The notes: generated by a model not told the origin, from the letters alone. A stretch of DNA of 64,000 bases from Parasphingorhabdus litoris DSM 22379 (GCF_020906275.1 NZ_CP086727.1:1736001-1800000), one strand, 5' to 3'. Counted from the first letter of the stretch, positions 1 through 9,503 are shown. Translations and numbers: made by a program.

Positions 1-728
1 GAACGACGATCCAGTCACAACCCTATCCATCTGCGGCCAGCGCTGTGCAAGATAATGCGAGCGCCTTTCGTGCGCTGAACCCTGATGAGCTGGCGCCATT
101 GATGGGACGCGCTGAAGAAGCGGTAGAACCGGTTCCCGAAGCGATCAGTCATCCGCTTGGCATTGCCCGCGGGCAAGTTGCAAAAACTTATATCGTTGCC
201 GAAGCAGAGGACGGGTTGGTCATTGTCGATCAACATGCAGCGCATGAGCGATTGGTGCTGGAGCGCATGCGCAAAGCGGTTGAAGGAGGTTCTGTCGCTT
301 CTCAGGCTCTGCTTATGGCCGAAGTGGTCGAGCTTGATGAAAATGCTTGTGACCGATTGGAAGCACGCGCGGTTGAGCTTTCAGAATTCGGTCTGGAACT
401 GGAACGGTTTGGACCCTCTGCCATGTTGGTGCGGGCAACTCCGGCAATGCTCGGTTCTGGCGACGTGAAGGGACTGATTACCGATCTCGCTGACGAACTA
501 GGGGCGTATGACGAAGCCTTGTCGCTTAAGGAAAGGATCGATCATGTGGCATCTACCATGGCTTGCCATGGGTCGGTAAGGGCAGGGCGCGTACTCAATG
601 TCGCGGAAATGAATGCGCTTTTGCGCGAGATGGAAGTGACCCCGCATTCCGGACAATGCAATCATGGGCGCCCGACATGGGTTAAACTGGCGCATGGCGA
701 TATTGAAAAACTCTTTGGGAGGAAGTGA
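1..728 (+). CDS. mutL: DNA mismatch repair protein MutL, C-terminal part (cut by window edge)
   Basis: About 241 residues are visible and the frame is open to the left edge, so the N-terminal GHKL ATPase domain lies outside. What remains is a short linker and the C-terminal dimerisation domain. It carries [12 protein letters not shown], the metal-binding endonuclease motif DQHA(X)2E(X)4E of MutL proteins that nick DNA (absent from the E. coli type). Further on are ACHGSVRAG and CNHGRPTW, the conserved zinc-site and C-terminal signatures. MutL couples MutS mismatch recognition to strand nicking and removal; as alphaproteobacteria lack MutH, the endonuclease motif is expected. The stop overlaps the start of the next gene by one base (TGATG), implying coupling. 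Confidence 0.93.
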   Translation, partial: TTIQSQPYPSAASAVQDNASAFRALNPDELAPLMGRAEEAVEPVPEAISHPLGIARGQVAKTYIVAEAEDGLVIVDQHAAHERLVLERMRKAVEGGSVASQALLMAEVVELDENACDRLEARAVELSEFGLELERFGPSAMLVRATPAMLGSGDVKGLITDLADELGAYDEALSLKERIDHVASTMACHGSVRAGRVLNVAEMNALLREMEVTPHSGQCNHGRPTWVKLAHGDIEKLFGRK

Positions 729-1246
729 TGAGGGTGGTTGGTGCTTTGATTGCTGCCGCAATAGTGACTGCCTGTACCATGGCTGACAGCAAAGAGCCCA
801 GCTTTCCGGTAGAACCCGATGGAGGAATTGGTGACGGTATAAGCCGTCCAATGCTCGAAACAATCTCGCCGGATCAATTCAAGCGTCCATGGCGTGTTTT
901 TGAAGCCCCCGTTGCGTGTATCTTTATGGCGCAAGGGAATGTCGACCCCTTGCTGGTCGCAACGTCCCAGCAAGCCAATGGTGCAAACGGCCAGGCTATT
1001 ATCAGGATAAACAGTAGGGTCATTTACTTGACCGACAATGCAGGTGTCTCAGGGCGAATTGAGAAAGGCGGAACTTTCAGTAGCGAAGCGATTGAGATTC
1101 ACCTTGAACGCAATGGTGTTGAAACGCGGCACAAGACCCAAAATACATTTTTCTGGCCAGCCATATTAAAAATATCTCAGGATGAAGGCGGCTCTAACCT
1201 ATATGAAGGTCACTATGAGTGCGATGCCAGTAAAGCTGGGGCTTAG
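728..1246 (+). CDS. Small predicted lipoprotein, function unknown
   Basis: A 172-residue protein starting at the ATG that overlaps the mutL stop; a GTG three bases earlier is possible. The N-terminus is a short hydrophobic stretch ending in IVTAC, an acceptable lipobox, so the protein is probably lipid-anchored in the cell envelope. The mature part has no repeats or membrane segments, and two cysteines (in PVACIF and YECDAS) could form a disulfide. I do not recognise a family. The gene ends tail to tail with the MaoC gene on the other strand, the two stop codons overlapping by four bases. Coupling to mutL is positional only and gives no functional hint. Confidence 0.7.
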   Translation: MRVVGALIAAAIVTACTMADSKEPSFPVEPDGGIGDGISRPMLETISPDQFKRPWRVFEAPVACIFMAQGNVDPLLVATSQQANGANGQAIIRINSRVIYLTDNAGVSGRIEKGGTFSSEAIEIHLERNGVETRHKTQNTFFWPAILKISQDEGGSNLYEGHYECDASKAGA

Positions 1247-1689
1247 TCTCCGCGAACTTCGATCAATCCTGTACTCTCCATCGTCATAACCGGCTCATCA
1301 TGCTGATTAAGCACCGTGATCTTGCCCTTCATAATCCCCATTTCCGGGCGGCTTTCTGACTGTCGTTTTTCCAGTGTCACATGCTCACAACGTAGCGTAT
1401 CGCCCGGATAAACGGGCTTTAGCCAGCGCAGATTCTCAACGCCTGGTGATCCCAATCCGGCCTGTTTATTGGCGGTCATCTGGTCAACCATCATGCGCAT
1501 CATCATCGCCGCGCTGTGCCACCCACTGGCGGACAGGCGGCCAAAATGGGTTTTTGCAGCAGCTTCATCGTCTAGATGGAAAGGCTGCGGATCATATTTG
1601 GAAGCAAATTCAATCACTTCCTCACGAGTGACTTCATAAGAACCATATTTCTGAACAACATTGATCTGGATATCTTCATAATAGAGCAT
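1243..1689 (-). CDS. MaoC-like acyl dehydratase (hotdog fold)
   Basis: 148 residues from the ATG that gives MLYYEDIQ; a longer frame exists upstream, but its extra residues do not look like the family. The sequence has the MaoC hydratase pattern: VTREEVIEFASKYDPQPFHLDDEAA, where the Asp and His of the YDPQPFH block form the hydratase catalytic pair, followed by ASGWHSAAMMMRMM. Single-domain members hydrate 2-enoyl-CoA or act on related acyl-CoAs. The substrate cannot be read from sequence. The upstream neighbour on the same strand is a phosphodiesterase-like lipoprotein with no clear metabolic link. Confidence 0.85.
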   Translation of the reverse strand: MLYYEDIQINVVQKYGSYEVTREEVIEFASKYDPQPFHLDDEAAAKTHFGRLSASGWHSAAMMMRMMVDQMTANKQAGLGSPGVENLRWLKPVYPGDTLRCEHVTLEKRQSESRPEMGIMKGKITVLNQHDEPVMTMESTGLIEVRGD

Positions 1690-1745
1690 AGGTGCAATTC
1701 TTCCGTCGTGCCGAACCATATTTGAATGACGATATAGCGCAGGTT

Positions 1746-2993
1746 TCAGGGTTTTAGCGCCTGTTCAAATGAAGAGATATCGCCGTCACTTGCATTTGGT
1801 TTCACGTCGACCAAATGCGCTATCAGCGAGTAGATATCAACATTGTCGAAAGTTTCTATTTTACCGTTGCTCTGAATATCCGGACCATTGGCAAGAAAGA
1901 AGGCGATCATGTCCGGATGCAGATGGTCATAGCCATGACCACCGCCAATTCCGGTCATCCATTGCGGTTTATCCTGATAAATGACCCAGCCGGTTTCGGG
2001 TAAGCAAAGGATAGATGGGACACGCGGGTTTTTCCCATATTGAAAGCGCGCCGGAATATCTTCTCTTTTCCAGCATTCCATATTCTCATGCGGCTTCAGA
2101 AACGCTGTATTGATCGCGCTCATGTCATCTGTCAGTGGCTCTATGCCTGCATAATTGCCATCGACCACCAATCGATATTGGTCACGTGGCAGGATATTGT
2201 CGAGATAGATGACGCGGTCAGGATGGGTTTCCGCCATGCCATGATCAGACGTGATTATGAAATTGACCGGCTGACCGAGTTCCAGGAGTTGGTTTTTCAA
2301 AACTCCGATATTTTGATCAACTGCGCCGATCGCAGCATGCAGTTTTTCACCCGGTGCGGGCCCGAAAAAATGCCCGGCTGTATCGACGGTGTCGAAATAG
2401 AGTGTGATCAACTGAGGCCGTGTCGCTGCGGGCCGCCGCATCCAATCAACAACGGCATTGATTCGGCGGTCGTTCGAAAGAGCTTGCGAAAAGGGCCACC
2501 AGTCGCCGGGACGCGTGCCATCCAGTTCGACTTCCGATCCCGGCCAGAACATGGTTGCGGATCTCACGCCCTGTTTTTCGGCAGTGATCCAGATCGGTTC
2601 CGCTTGATTCCACCAAAATGGGTCCTTGTTGGACATTGTGAACCGTTCGCCGGGGCGCGCCTTATCTTCCATGCTGTTGCCAACAATGCCGTGGTTATCC
2701 GGTCTTTTACCCGTGACCAAAGTCCAATGGTTGGGGAAGGTCTTGGTCGGGAAGCTGGAGCGCATATCGGCATATACGCCCGATGCCGCCAAGGTGCTGA
2801 GATTGGGGGTAATGCCGCGATTCAGGTAATCGGGACGAAAGCCATCGATCGATATCAAAATCGTGACAGTCTCCCGATTCTGTTGCGCGGAAAGAGGGGT
2901 GTCTCCGGCTCCGGCTGTTCCTGAAGACTGCGTAGCGGCGCAGCCGGCCAGAAGCAGGCCGGTTATAAATAGCTGTAATATGTGACGAATCAT
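1746..2993 (-). CDS. Ectonucleotide pyrophosphatase/phosphodiesterase-like lipoprotein (alkaline phosphatase superfamily)
   Basis: 415 residues with signal sequence and lipobox LAGC (Cys 18), so probably anchored in the outer envelope. The NPP signature is complete: metal ligand Asp 50 in ISIDGFRPD, nucleophile Thr 85 in PTKTFPN, HGIVGN shortly after, then DTVDTAGH, TSDHGM and GGHGYDH, which supply the remaining ligands of the two-zinc site. Family members hydrolyse nucleotide pyrophosphate or phosphodiester bonds, or phospholipid headgroups. A periplasmic or surface role in scavenging phosphate or nucleosides is the natural inference; specificity is not readable. The gene has its own intergenic space on both sides. 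Confidence 0.88.
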   Translation of the reverse strand: MIRHILQLFITGLLLAGCAATQSSGTAGAGDTPLSAQQNRETVTILISIDGFRPDYLNRGITPNLSTLAASGVYADMRSSFPTKTFPNHWTLVTGKRPDNHGIVGNSMEDKARPGERFTMSNKDPFWWNQAEPIWITAEKQGVRSATMFWPGSEVELDGTRPGDWWPFSQALSNDRRINAVVDWMRRPAATRPQLITLYFDTVDTAGHFFGPAPGEKLHAAIGAVDQNIGVLKNQLLELGQPVNFIITSDHGMAETHPDRVIYLDNILPRDQYRLVVDGNYAGIEPLTDDMSAINTAFLKPHENMECWKREDIPARFQYGKNPRVPSILCLPETGWVIYQDKPQWMTGIGGGHGYDHLHPDMIAFFLANGPDIQSNGKIETFDNVDIYSLIAHLVDVKPNASDGDISSFEQALKP

Positions 2994-3040
2994 AAATACC
3001 CCTTCAGACTGATTTCAGTCTAACCGGCTTTTATGACAAG

Positions 3041-4141
3041 TCAGACATTGAATTTGAAATTCATGATATCGCCATCCTGGGCGACATAGCCTTTGCCTTC
3101 CTGGCGGAGTTTTCCGGCATCCCGCGCGGCGCTCTCACCCCCCAAAGCGATATAATCATCAAAGGCGATGGTTTCGGCGCGAATAAAACCGCGCTCAAAG
3201 TCGGTATGAATTTCGCCAGCAGCCTCGGGGGCCTTGGCACCTTTGTGTACTGTCCAGGCCCGCGCTTCTTTGGGACCCGCAGTGAAGAAGGTTTGTAGGC
3301 TGAGCAGTTGATAGCCTGCCCGAATGACGCGTGCAAGGCCGGACTCTTCCAGTCCCAGTTCGGCGAGATATTCGGCGCGTTCTTCGGCTTCCATGCCGAC
3401 TAGCTCAGATTCGATTGCAGCAGACACGATGACCGCTTCAGCGTTTTCGGCTTTTGCCTTTTCGAATACGGCCGCACTCAGCGCATTGCCGGTCGCTGCA
3501 TCGCCTTCGTCCACATTGCATACATAGAGCACTGGTTTGGCGGTTAGCAGCTGTGATTGATCAAAAATGCGTTGCTCTTCATCATCATTGGGCTGAGTCA
3601 ACCGTGCGGGCTTGCCATCGCGCAACAACTCCAGTGTCTGGCCCAGAACACTGGCGGCAATCTTGGCATCTTTATCGCCACTGGTCGCCTTCTTTTCAAA
3701 GGCGGGTACGCGCTTTTCCAGGCTTTCGAGATCGGCGAGCAACAATTCGGTTTCGACCACTTCCGCGTCTGAAATCGGATCGACCTTGTTGGATACATGC
3801 TGAATGTCATCATCTTCAAAACAGCGCAAAACATGGACAATGGCATCGACTTCACGGATGTTGCCGAGGAACTGATTGCCTAAACCTTCCCCTTGAGAAG
3901 CGCCTTTTACCAGGCCGGCAATGTCAACAAAGGCGAGTTGGGTTTCGATGATCTTTGCGCTACCAGCAATTTTCGCAATTTGCTGCAAACGTGGATCCGG
4001 CACCGCAACCTGACCGACATTGGGTTCAATGGTACAGAATGGATAATTGGCTGCTTGTGCCGCCTGCGTCTCCGTCAGTGCATTGAACAGCGTTGATTTT
4101 CCGACATTGGGGAGGCCAACGATACCGCATTTGAAACCCAT
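3041..4141 (-). CDS. ychF: Redox-regulated ATPase YchF (Obg-family P-loop protein)
   Basis: 366 residues, the usual family length. It begins MGFKCGIVGLPNVGKSTLFNALT (G1 P-loop), then NYPFCTIEPNVG (switch I region) and DIAGLVKGAS (G3). The G4 motif reads NVDE rather than NKxD, the hallmark that makes YchF prefer ATP over GTP. The end is a TGS-type domain (QTFFTAGP ... YVAQDGDIMNFKFNV). YchF/OLA1 binds ribosomes and is linked to oxidative-stress responses. It stands alone on the minus strand; the SGNH hydrolase gene diverges from it across about 140 bases. Confidence 0.97.
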   Translation of the reverse strand: MGFKCGIVGLPNVGKSTLFNALTETQAAQAANYPFCTIEPNVGQVAVPDPRLQQIAKIAGSAKIIETQLAFVDIAGLVKGASQGEGLGNQFLGNIREVDAIVHVLRCFEDDDIQHVSNKVDPISDAEVVETELLLADLESLEKRVPAFEKKATSGDKDAKIAASVLGQTLELLRDGKPARLTQPNDDEEQRIFDQSQLLTAKPVLYVCNVDEGDAATGNALSAAVFEKAKAENAEAVIVSAAIESELVGMEAEERAEYLAELGLEESGLARVIRAGYQLLSLQTFFTAGPKEARAWTVHKGAKAPEAAGEIHTDFERGFIRAETIAFDDYIALGGESAARDAGKLRQEGKGYVAQDGDIMNFKFNV

Positions 4142-4282
4142 TTTATGACTCCGTGGAATTTAGCGTGCTCGATAGCGGGCCTCCTTTGTGATTACCAGTG
4201 GCAACATGCCATGGAGATTGCTTTCCTCCTTAAATCGGTGCAGGTTAAGGAAAATTAACGATAATATAAGGGGAGAATGATC

Positions 4283-5248
4283 ATGAAAGCTCGATTTCTA
4301 GGAGCAATTGCTGGCGGTTTAATGCTCGCTACAGCGGTTCCCGCCCATGCTGAACGTGATACGGAAAAATTTACGTCTCTGACCATATTTGGTGATAGTC
4401 TCGTCGATGCCGGCAATGTTTTTACAGCTAGTGGAGGCATGTTTGCTTCGCCTGCAGACGGCTATTTCAATGGCCGTTTTACCAATGGTTATGATTACAC
4501 GGATCTTTTGAGCATCGAGCTATTTGGTGCGCCTACTGTCGCTTCGCTTCAGGGTGGGACCAATTTCGCATTTGGCGGTGCTCGGGCTTCTAACACCAAT
4601 ATATTTGTGCCCGATCTGGGCGAGCAACTTGGCCTTTATGCAGGCTATCTCGCTGATCCTGCCAATGAAGTGGATCGTAACGGACTCTATATTCTGAATT
4701 TCGGGGGCAATGACATTTTCAACGCGCCCGATGATCCTGTAGATGCCGATCTGTTTATCCGTCAGTCTGCGCGCGATTATGCGGCGGGAATTCAAGCGTT
4801 GAATGATATAGGCGCCAGAAATCTTTTGCTGACCGGTTTTCCTGTAGCTGATCCGCTGAGCTTGAATGCAGAACTATATCTGACACAGGAATTGGCGGCG
4901 CTCAGTCTTACCAGCGACACAACTCTATTCCGTTATAGCTATCTCGACTTTTTCAATCGCTTGGCAACCGATCCAGGCTCATTTGGACTCCCACCGCAGC
5001 GGTTAGATATTACATGTCAGCTTGCTGGTCCGGCTGCAATTGCGAACGGGTGTGAAGGTATCTTCTCATTTGATGGCGTCCATCCCACAGCGCCGATCCA
5101 TCGCGCGTTGTTCCAGGATATCAGTAGCCAGTTTAACCTGCTTGGCTCCGTGCCAGAGCCGACAACATGGGCAATGATGATATTTGGTTTTTTCATGACG
5201 GGCTCAGCCATCCGCCGACGTCAGAAAATCAAAGTCAGCTACGGCTAA
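4283..5248 (+). CDS. Secreted SGNH/GDSL hydrolase with PEP-CTERM sorting tail
   Basis: 321 residues. Two ATGs lie six bases apart; the second is chosen because AAGGGGA sits about eight bases upstream of it and too close to the first. A signal peptide ends near VPAHA. SGNH blocks are clear: FGDSLVDAGN (nucleophile Ser), the NFGGNDIF block III Asn, and DGVHPT (catalytic Asp and His). The C-terminus is PEPTTWAMM, a hydrophobic helix and RRRQK, a PEP-CTERM signal recognised by the EpsH/exosortase system linked to exopolysaccharide export. It is therefore an exported esterase or lipase-like enzyme that is probably cleaved and retained at the surface. The substrate is unknown; exosortase is not in this window. 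Confidence 0.9.
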   Translation: MKARFLGAIAGGLMLATAVPAHAERDTEKFTSLTIFGDSLVDAGNVFTASGGMFASPADGYFNGRFTNGYDYTDLLSIELFGAPTVASLQGGTNFAFGGARASNTNIFVPDLGEQLGLYAGYLADPANEVDRNGLYILNFGGNDIFNAPDDPVDADLFIRQSARDYAAGIQALNDIGARNLLLTGFPVADPLSLNAELYLTQELAALSLTSDTTLFRYSYLDFFNRLATDPGSFGLPPQRLDITCQLAGPAAIANGCEGIFSFDGVHPTAPIHRALFQDISSQFNLLGSVPEPTTWAMMIFGFFMTGSAIRRRQKIKVSYG

Positions 5249-5267
5249 TTCAGGCTTTTAAAGAGCT

Positions 5268-5840
5268 CTAGTCGTCCTGCAGCCGCAGGGCGACATCACT
5301 AATAAACCGCGCATCATCGTCTTTGGCGAGCCAATCGGCTTCTGATGCGATAGCACCAAGCATTCCGGCAAGCGGATCGATTTCCGCTTTGCTGTAATTG
5401 CCCAGAACATGGCCGTGAACGCGCGATTTATGCCCCGGATGGCCAATGCCAATGCGCACCCGCCGGAAATCGGGGCCAATATGAGCGACCAGCGACTTGA
5501 TGCCATTGTGCCCGGCTGTACCTCCGCCGCGCTTCACCTTGATCTTGAATGGTTCGAGATCCAACTCGTCGTAAAAGACGGTTACGTCTTCAGGCTCCAG
5601 TTTATAGAAGTCCATGGCCGCACGAACACTGCGGCCGCTTTCATTCATAAATGTAGCGGGTTTGAGCAGCAACAGTTTCTCAGAACCTAAGCGCCCTTCA
5701 ATGGCCCAACCCTGGAATTTCTGTTTGGGGGCAGGGAAGCCATGTACTTCTTCCAACGCATCGATCACCATGAACCCCACATTATGGCGGTGAAGCGCAT
5801 ATTGTGCACCCGGATTACCCAGGCCGACCCAAAGTTGCAT
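5268..5840 (-). CDS. pth: Peptidyl-tRNA hydrolase
   Basis: 190 residues from the ATG giving MQLWVGLGNPG; a 20-residue upstream extension is ignored because it overlaps a terminator-like hairpin and is absent from the family. Seen motifs: GLGNPGAQYALHRHNVGF with the catalytic His, KPATFMNESG with the substrate-binding Asn, and GGGTAGHNG. The usual HDE appears as YDE. Pth releases tRNA from prematurely dropped peptidyl-tRNA. The gene follows rplY on the same strand, the classical rplY-pth pair, but a strong hairpin separates them. Confidence 0.97.
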   Translation of the reverse strand: MQLWVGLGNPGAQYALHRHNVGFMVIDALEEVHGFPAPKQKFQGWAIEGRLGSEKLLLLKPATFMNESGRSVRAAMDFYKLEPEDVTVFYDELDLEPFKIKVKRGGGTAGHNGIKSLVAHIGPDFRRVRIGIGHPGHKSRVHGHVLGNYSKAEIDPLAGMLGAIASEADWLAKDDDARFISDVALRLQDD

Positions 5841-5871
5841 TTTGTTTTTCCTTTCGGTCAGCTCATCAAAC

Positions 5872-5918
5872 AAAAAAACCGTCCATGCTGCATATTGCAA
5901 AGCATGAACGGTTTTTCG
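5872..5918 (-). terminator. Rho-independent terminator-like hairpin between rplY and pth
   Basis: Arms AAAAACCGT-CATGCT and AGCATG-ACGGTTTTT flank an 11-base loop and carry A and T tracts on both sides, so the structure could end transcripts in either direction. On the minus strand it lies after the rplY stop and 30-odd bases before pth, so it would reduce read-through into pth. Confidence 0.75.
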
Positions 5919-5942
5919 TTACATTGTTTTTGGGAAAAAGGT

Positions 5943-6626
5943 CTAGTCCTCAGAACCGCCTTCGTCGTCGCCGCCTTCAGCTGCTTCGCCTTCAGCGCCT
6001 TCTTCACCCTCTTCGCCTTCACCTTCGGCTTCTTCAGCTTCATCTTCGGAAGATTTCAGTGCGGATGGTGCGGTTACACCGGCAATGGTGAAGTCACGAT
6101 CGGTAATCGAGCTTTCCGAACCTTCAGGCAGGGTAACGTGGGAAATGTGGATCGAGTCACCAATTTCCAAACCGGTCACATCGATTTCGATCTGATCGGG
6201 AATTTTGTCGGCGTCACACATCAGGTCAAGCTCGAAGCGAACAACGTTCAACACGCCGCCACGTTTCAGACCAGGTGAGTCTTCTTCGTTGATAAATACA
6301 ACTGGAATATTGACCTGTACCTTCGCGCCTTTTGCCAGGCGGAAAAAGTCAACGTGCAATGGACGGTCGGTGACCGGATCAAAAGCAACATCTTTTGGCA
6401 GGGTACGGCTTTTTTCGCCCTTTACGTCTACCATGACCAGCGAGTTCATGAATACGCCAGTGCCAAGCAGTTTGTTCAGCTCCCGCTCTTCCACATGAAT
6501 CGTCAATGGGTCTTTCTTATCGCCATAAATCACGGCGGGGATGCGGCCTTCGCGACGCAGTGCACGGGAGGCTCCCTTGCCAGCCCGTTCGCGAGGCTCG
6601 GCTGATAATGTCAGCTGATCACTCAT
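5943..6626 (-). CDS. rplY: 50S ribosomal protein L25, long Ctc/TL5 form
   Basis: 227 residues from the ATG giving [21 protein letters not shown], preceded by GGAGC; the upstream in-frame extension is not family-like. The N-terminal beta-barrel (about residues 1-95) binds 5S rRNA, and a Ctc-type C-terminal domain follows. The last 30 residues are almost entirely Glu, Gly, Ala and Asp. L25 of this long form is a general-stress type ribosomal protein. The acidic tail is not needed for 5S binding and probably stays disordered. Confidence 0.95.
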   Translation of the reverse strand: MSDQLTLSAEPRERAGKGASRALRREGRIPAVIYGDKKDPLTIHVEERELNKLLGTGVFMNSLVMVDVKGEKSRTLPKDVAFDPVTDRPLHVDFFRLAKGAKVQVNIPVVFINEEDSPGLKRGGVLNVVRFELDLMCDADKIPDQIEIDVTGLEIGDSIHISHVTLPEGSESSITDRDFTIAGVTAPSALKSSEDEAEEAEGEGEEGEEGAEGEAAEGGDDEGGSED

Positions 6627-6764
6627 AATGTTGCTCCAAAAAAATAGGTTTTTACGATATTTCCGCCACGCCTCCAGGGTGCTCATGGCAGGAAAGGGGG
6701 CGCTATAAGCAGAGATTGGCGTAAAAGCAAGGCAAATTGCTGTCCGACTGCGGACTAAATCGCC

Positions 6765-7559
6765 TTAGCGGAAAAAGCCGATCTGGTTGCTTGTCGCTAG
6801 CAGCGTTCCGGTTTTTGACCAGAGCTCGACCCGTTGGTCCGTTGAACTGTTTCTGACCGTCGCACCGGAAACACGAAGCAGCAAATGATCTGCGCCTGCT
6901 GCGGCTATGTCTTCCTCGCTTGCATATATATAGGTGGACATTGAAACCGTTGATCCCATCCGCGGAATATCAGACAGAAAGAAGGTCCGGGGCATCGGCG
7001 TGTCACAGATCGCAACGATGCTTATTCGATCAATCGGACGGCCATCTTCCTGCTTTATCCAGGTCATGGTGTCCGGGGAACCATTGTCGGAAAACGGTTT
7101 TCCCTGCACCATATATTGCTCATAGGTCGCGACCCAGTTTGGGGTCATTGGTATGTTGTCGATCTTGATACCGTTTTCCATAGCGTTGGCGTCGGGGCGG
7201 GTGAGCTGAAAATCAATGTCAGTCGGTTTGCGGTTGCTGGTTACGATATCCGCCGTATTGGTGATCGCCCCACGCTGTAAGAGTTCGGCACGCCAAAACT
7301 GTGTGGAAGCCCCTGATTTAAGCAACGTAATCCTGATGTCGACTTCACCAGGCGCCACCGCCGACAAATAGGACATTTGCAAAGACACAATTGGTGCAGC
7401 GCAATCGGGATGTTCTTCCACAGCACGTGCCGCAACGGCAGCTACCCAGCCACCGAAAGCTGCGCCTGATGGATTTTGGAAGATCTCGCGACATTCGGCG
7501 ACAAACTGATTGTCTTCGCGCGGGAAAAGCGCGGTTTCGCGATCGAACAAGAATGTCAT
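6765..7559 (-). CDS. Acyl-CoA thioesterase family protein (double hotdog)
   Basis: 264 residues. The N-terminal half has the hotdog hallmark NPSGAAFGGWVAAVAARAV followed by VSLQMSYLSAVAPGEVDIRITLLKSG; the second half repeats the fold, with DRISIVAICDTPMPRTF and an end in VELWSKTGTLLATSNQIGFFR. This matches the TesB-like/4HBT_3 thioesterases, which release free acids from acyl-CoA in the cytoplasm. The substrate is not readable. It lies just downstream of a TraB/GumN gene on the same strand, about 20 bases apart, so co-transcription is possible. Confidence 0.85.
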   Translation of the reverse strand: MTFLFDRETALFPREDNQFVAECREIFQNPSGAAFGGWVAAVAARAVEEHPDCAAPIVSLQMSYLSAVAPGEVDIRITLLKSGASTQFWRAELLQRGAITNTADIVTSNRKPTDIDFQLTRPDANAMENGIKIDNIPMTPNWVATYEQYMVQGKPFSDNGSPDTMTWIKQEDGRPIDRISIVAICDTPMPRTFFLSDIPRMGSTVSMSTYIYASEEDIAAAGADHLLLRVSGATVRNSSTDQRVELWSKTGTLLATSNQIGFFR

Positions 7560-7580
7560 GAATGTACCCTGTGCTTAATA

Positions 7581-8495
7581 TTACTGAATTTTTTCAATCT
7601 TATATCCACGCTTTTCGAGCATGGCCTGAACAGCGTCTGGCCCAACAAGATGCGCGGCGCCCACTGCTACAAATGATATGCCGGGGCTTTGCAGTTTTTT
7701 GTCCAGCTGTTCGGTCCAGTCCTGATTGCGGGCCACCAACAGTTTTTCCCGGGTTTTGGGATCTTCCAAAATCCCGCCGTTGGATAGTTCGACAATCTTG
7801 TCAGTATCTCCGGAAATCCAGGCATTGAAAAGCTCTTCAAAGGCGCTTTTCGTATCCGCCGCTTCCTCGACGACGCTGGTCAACATGTCGCGCTGCTGCG
7901 ATTCAGGTAGTTTATCGAAATAACCAAGCTGCTGTTCGATCGTTTCCAGGCCTTCAACCGGTTTCTTGAATTCACCAAATTGTGCAACCAGCTTTTTCTC
8001 CACGCCTTCGCTGGAATCAAGGCCAAGCGCATTGGTTTGCGCTGAAGCCAAAGACAAAGCTGCGGCCCAACTTTCCATCCGGTTTAAGGCAAATTCGGGA
8101 ATGTTGCTTTTGTCTATCACGGCATCCAAGTCATCGCGCAGCGAAGGCTTTACGCGTGACTCAATCTCAGGCTGATTGGGAGAGATGGCCAGTTTGGCGA
8201 ATATTTTTGCCGCGTTGTCCGTATCCTCGAGGCCTAGGACTTCGATAATCAAACGGTCCGATTCCTTCATAGCGGACTCCAGCAAAGGCGTTCGCCAGTC
8301 CACATTTTTTGGCAAAATGTGGATCGTCCCAAACATATAGGCCGTGCCGATCTGTTCGGGCTTGGAGCCGGTGACCTTCCAGAGCGCTGGTTTGCCTTCC
8401 TTCATTGTATTCAACTGGACCGGTTCCGATGTGTTGGAGCAAGCGGTTAAGCTGACTGCGGCAATCATGCTCAATATTATGCGAAGAAAGGTCAT
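7581..8495 (-). CDS. TraB/GumN family lipoprotein, paralogue 1
   Basis: 304 residues with signal sequence and lipobox LTACS, so an exported lipoprotein. TraB/GumN/TIKI proteins share two GX2H motifs that bind metal in the characterised TIKI proteases. Both are intact here: FGTIHIL near the N-terminus and VGAAHLVG near the C-terminus. The middle contains the family block VEGLETIEQQLGYFDKLPE. A metallopeptidase-like or pheromone-shutdown-like activity is the family expectation; no substrate is known in bacteria of this group. It is the first of three paralogues within 5.5 kb. Confidence 0.88.
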   Translation of the reverse strand: MTFLRIILSMIAAVSLTACSNTSEPVQLNTMKEGKPALWKVTGSKPEQIGTAYMFGTIHILPKNVDWRTPLLESAMKESDRLIIEVLGLEDTDNAAKIFAKLAISPNQPEIESRVKPSLRDDLDAVIDKSNIPEFALNRMESWAAALSLASAQTNALGLDSSEGVEKKLVAQFGEFKKPVEGLETIEQQLGYFDKLPESQQRDMLTSVVEEAADTKSAFEELFNAWISGDTDKIVELSNGGILEDPKTREKLLVARNQDWTEQLDKKLQSPGISFVAVGAAHLVGPDAVQAMLEKRGYKIEKIQ

Positions 8496-8549
8496 TTTCT
8501 ATATCTGGTTATGATCGCTCAAAATGCAAAGATAGCGGTGTCGAAATAT

Positions 8550-9503
8550 CTAATATTTTATGCGCTTTACCTTTAAATCTCGTTTTTTCAGCATTGCTTG
8601 CAGACTATCATCACCGGCAAGATGCCCGGCGCCCACGGCCATGAAGACGGTTCCAGGCTGTTTCATACGCTCTTCAACCCAGGCTGCCCAATTGGCATTG
8701 CGATTGGATAATAGCGTTTCGTAGAGGATTTTCTCCTCCAGGCCGGCATTCATCAATTCAGCAAGAGCGCCGATATTGGCATTAGCCCAGTGGGCGACCA
8801 TATTTTCCATACCATCAGCCATTTCACCGATTGAATCGACATTGAAATTCAAGAATCGAATTTGGACATCTTCCGGCAAATTGTCGAAAAAGCCGAGCTG
8901 TTGTCGCGGCGTTTCCAGGCCGACAATCTTCATGTTCCGAGCCTTGGCATGGGAATTCAAGGCATCTTCGACGCCGCTATTGGTGTCATAGCCGCTTTGC
9001 ATTAGCGGCACGAGTGACATGCTGACACTGGCAAACCACGGGTCCAGCGGATCAAATGCGTTCACGGGTATATTCAGCGATGTCATCGCCGCTTCATATT
9101 TTTCCCGATCTTCCGGCGTCAGCTTGTCGCGTAACGGAACGCCGGTTGTATCGATCGCCATTTCATTGACGATTTTCATCATTTCTGCTGGCTCTGGTTC
9201 TATCATTTCGATCACCAGCTCGTCCGATGCATCAAATGCGTCTTTCACAGCTTCATCAAACCAGCTTAGCCCTGGCTTCAAAATATGGACGGTGCCGAAA
9301 AGATAAATCGTGGTGTCTTCATCCTTAAGCACCCAAAGCGCCGGATCAGGATCATCCGGTATAATCGCAATTTGAGCAGATTGAGGCGCGGTATCTCCCG
9401 CGGATTGCGGCGGCTCTGGTTGGCAGGATGCCAATCCCAGAGTGAGAGGCAAGAAGAGCAGAGCAGAAAACCAGCGGCGGAGCATCAATTTTTTCCATTT
9501 CAA
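8550..9503 (-). CDS. TraB/GumN family lipoprotein, paralogue 2
   Basis: 317 residues, signal sequence and lipobox ASCQ. Both GX2H motifs are present (FGTVHIL and VGAGHLAG), and the central block VGLETPRQQLGFFDNLPE aligns closely with paralogue 1, so the two adjacent genes look like a tandem duplication that has diverged. About 55 bases separate them on the same strand, so they may form one transcript with the thioesterase gene. The gene diverges from the molybdopterin oxidoreductase gene across about 150 bases that probably hold both promoters. Confidence 0.88.
   Translation of the reverse strand: MKWKKLMLRRWFSALLFLPLTLGLASCQPEPPQSAGDTAPQSAQIAIIPDDPDPALWVLKDEDTTIYLFGTVHILKPGLSWFDEAVKDAFDASDELVIEMIEPEPAEMMKIVNEMAIDTTGVPLRDKLTPEDREKYEAAMTSLNIPVNAFDPLDPWFASVSMSLVPLMQSGYDTNSGVEDALNSHAKARNMKIVGLETPRQQLGFFDNLPEDVQIRFLNFNVDSIGEMADGMENMVAHWANANIGALAELMNAGLEEKILYETLLSNRNANWAAWVEERMKQPGTVFMAVGAGHLAGDDSLQAMLKKRDLKVKRIKY

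Noticed and set aside
2040..2924. 294-codon plus-strand frame
   Set aside because: Antisense to the phosphodiesterase-like gene, which has complete catalytic motifs and a lipobox.
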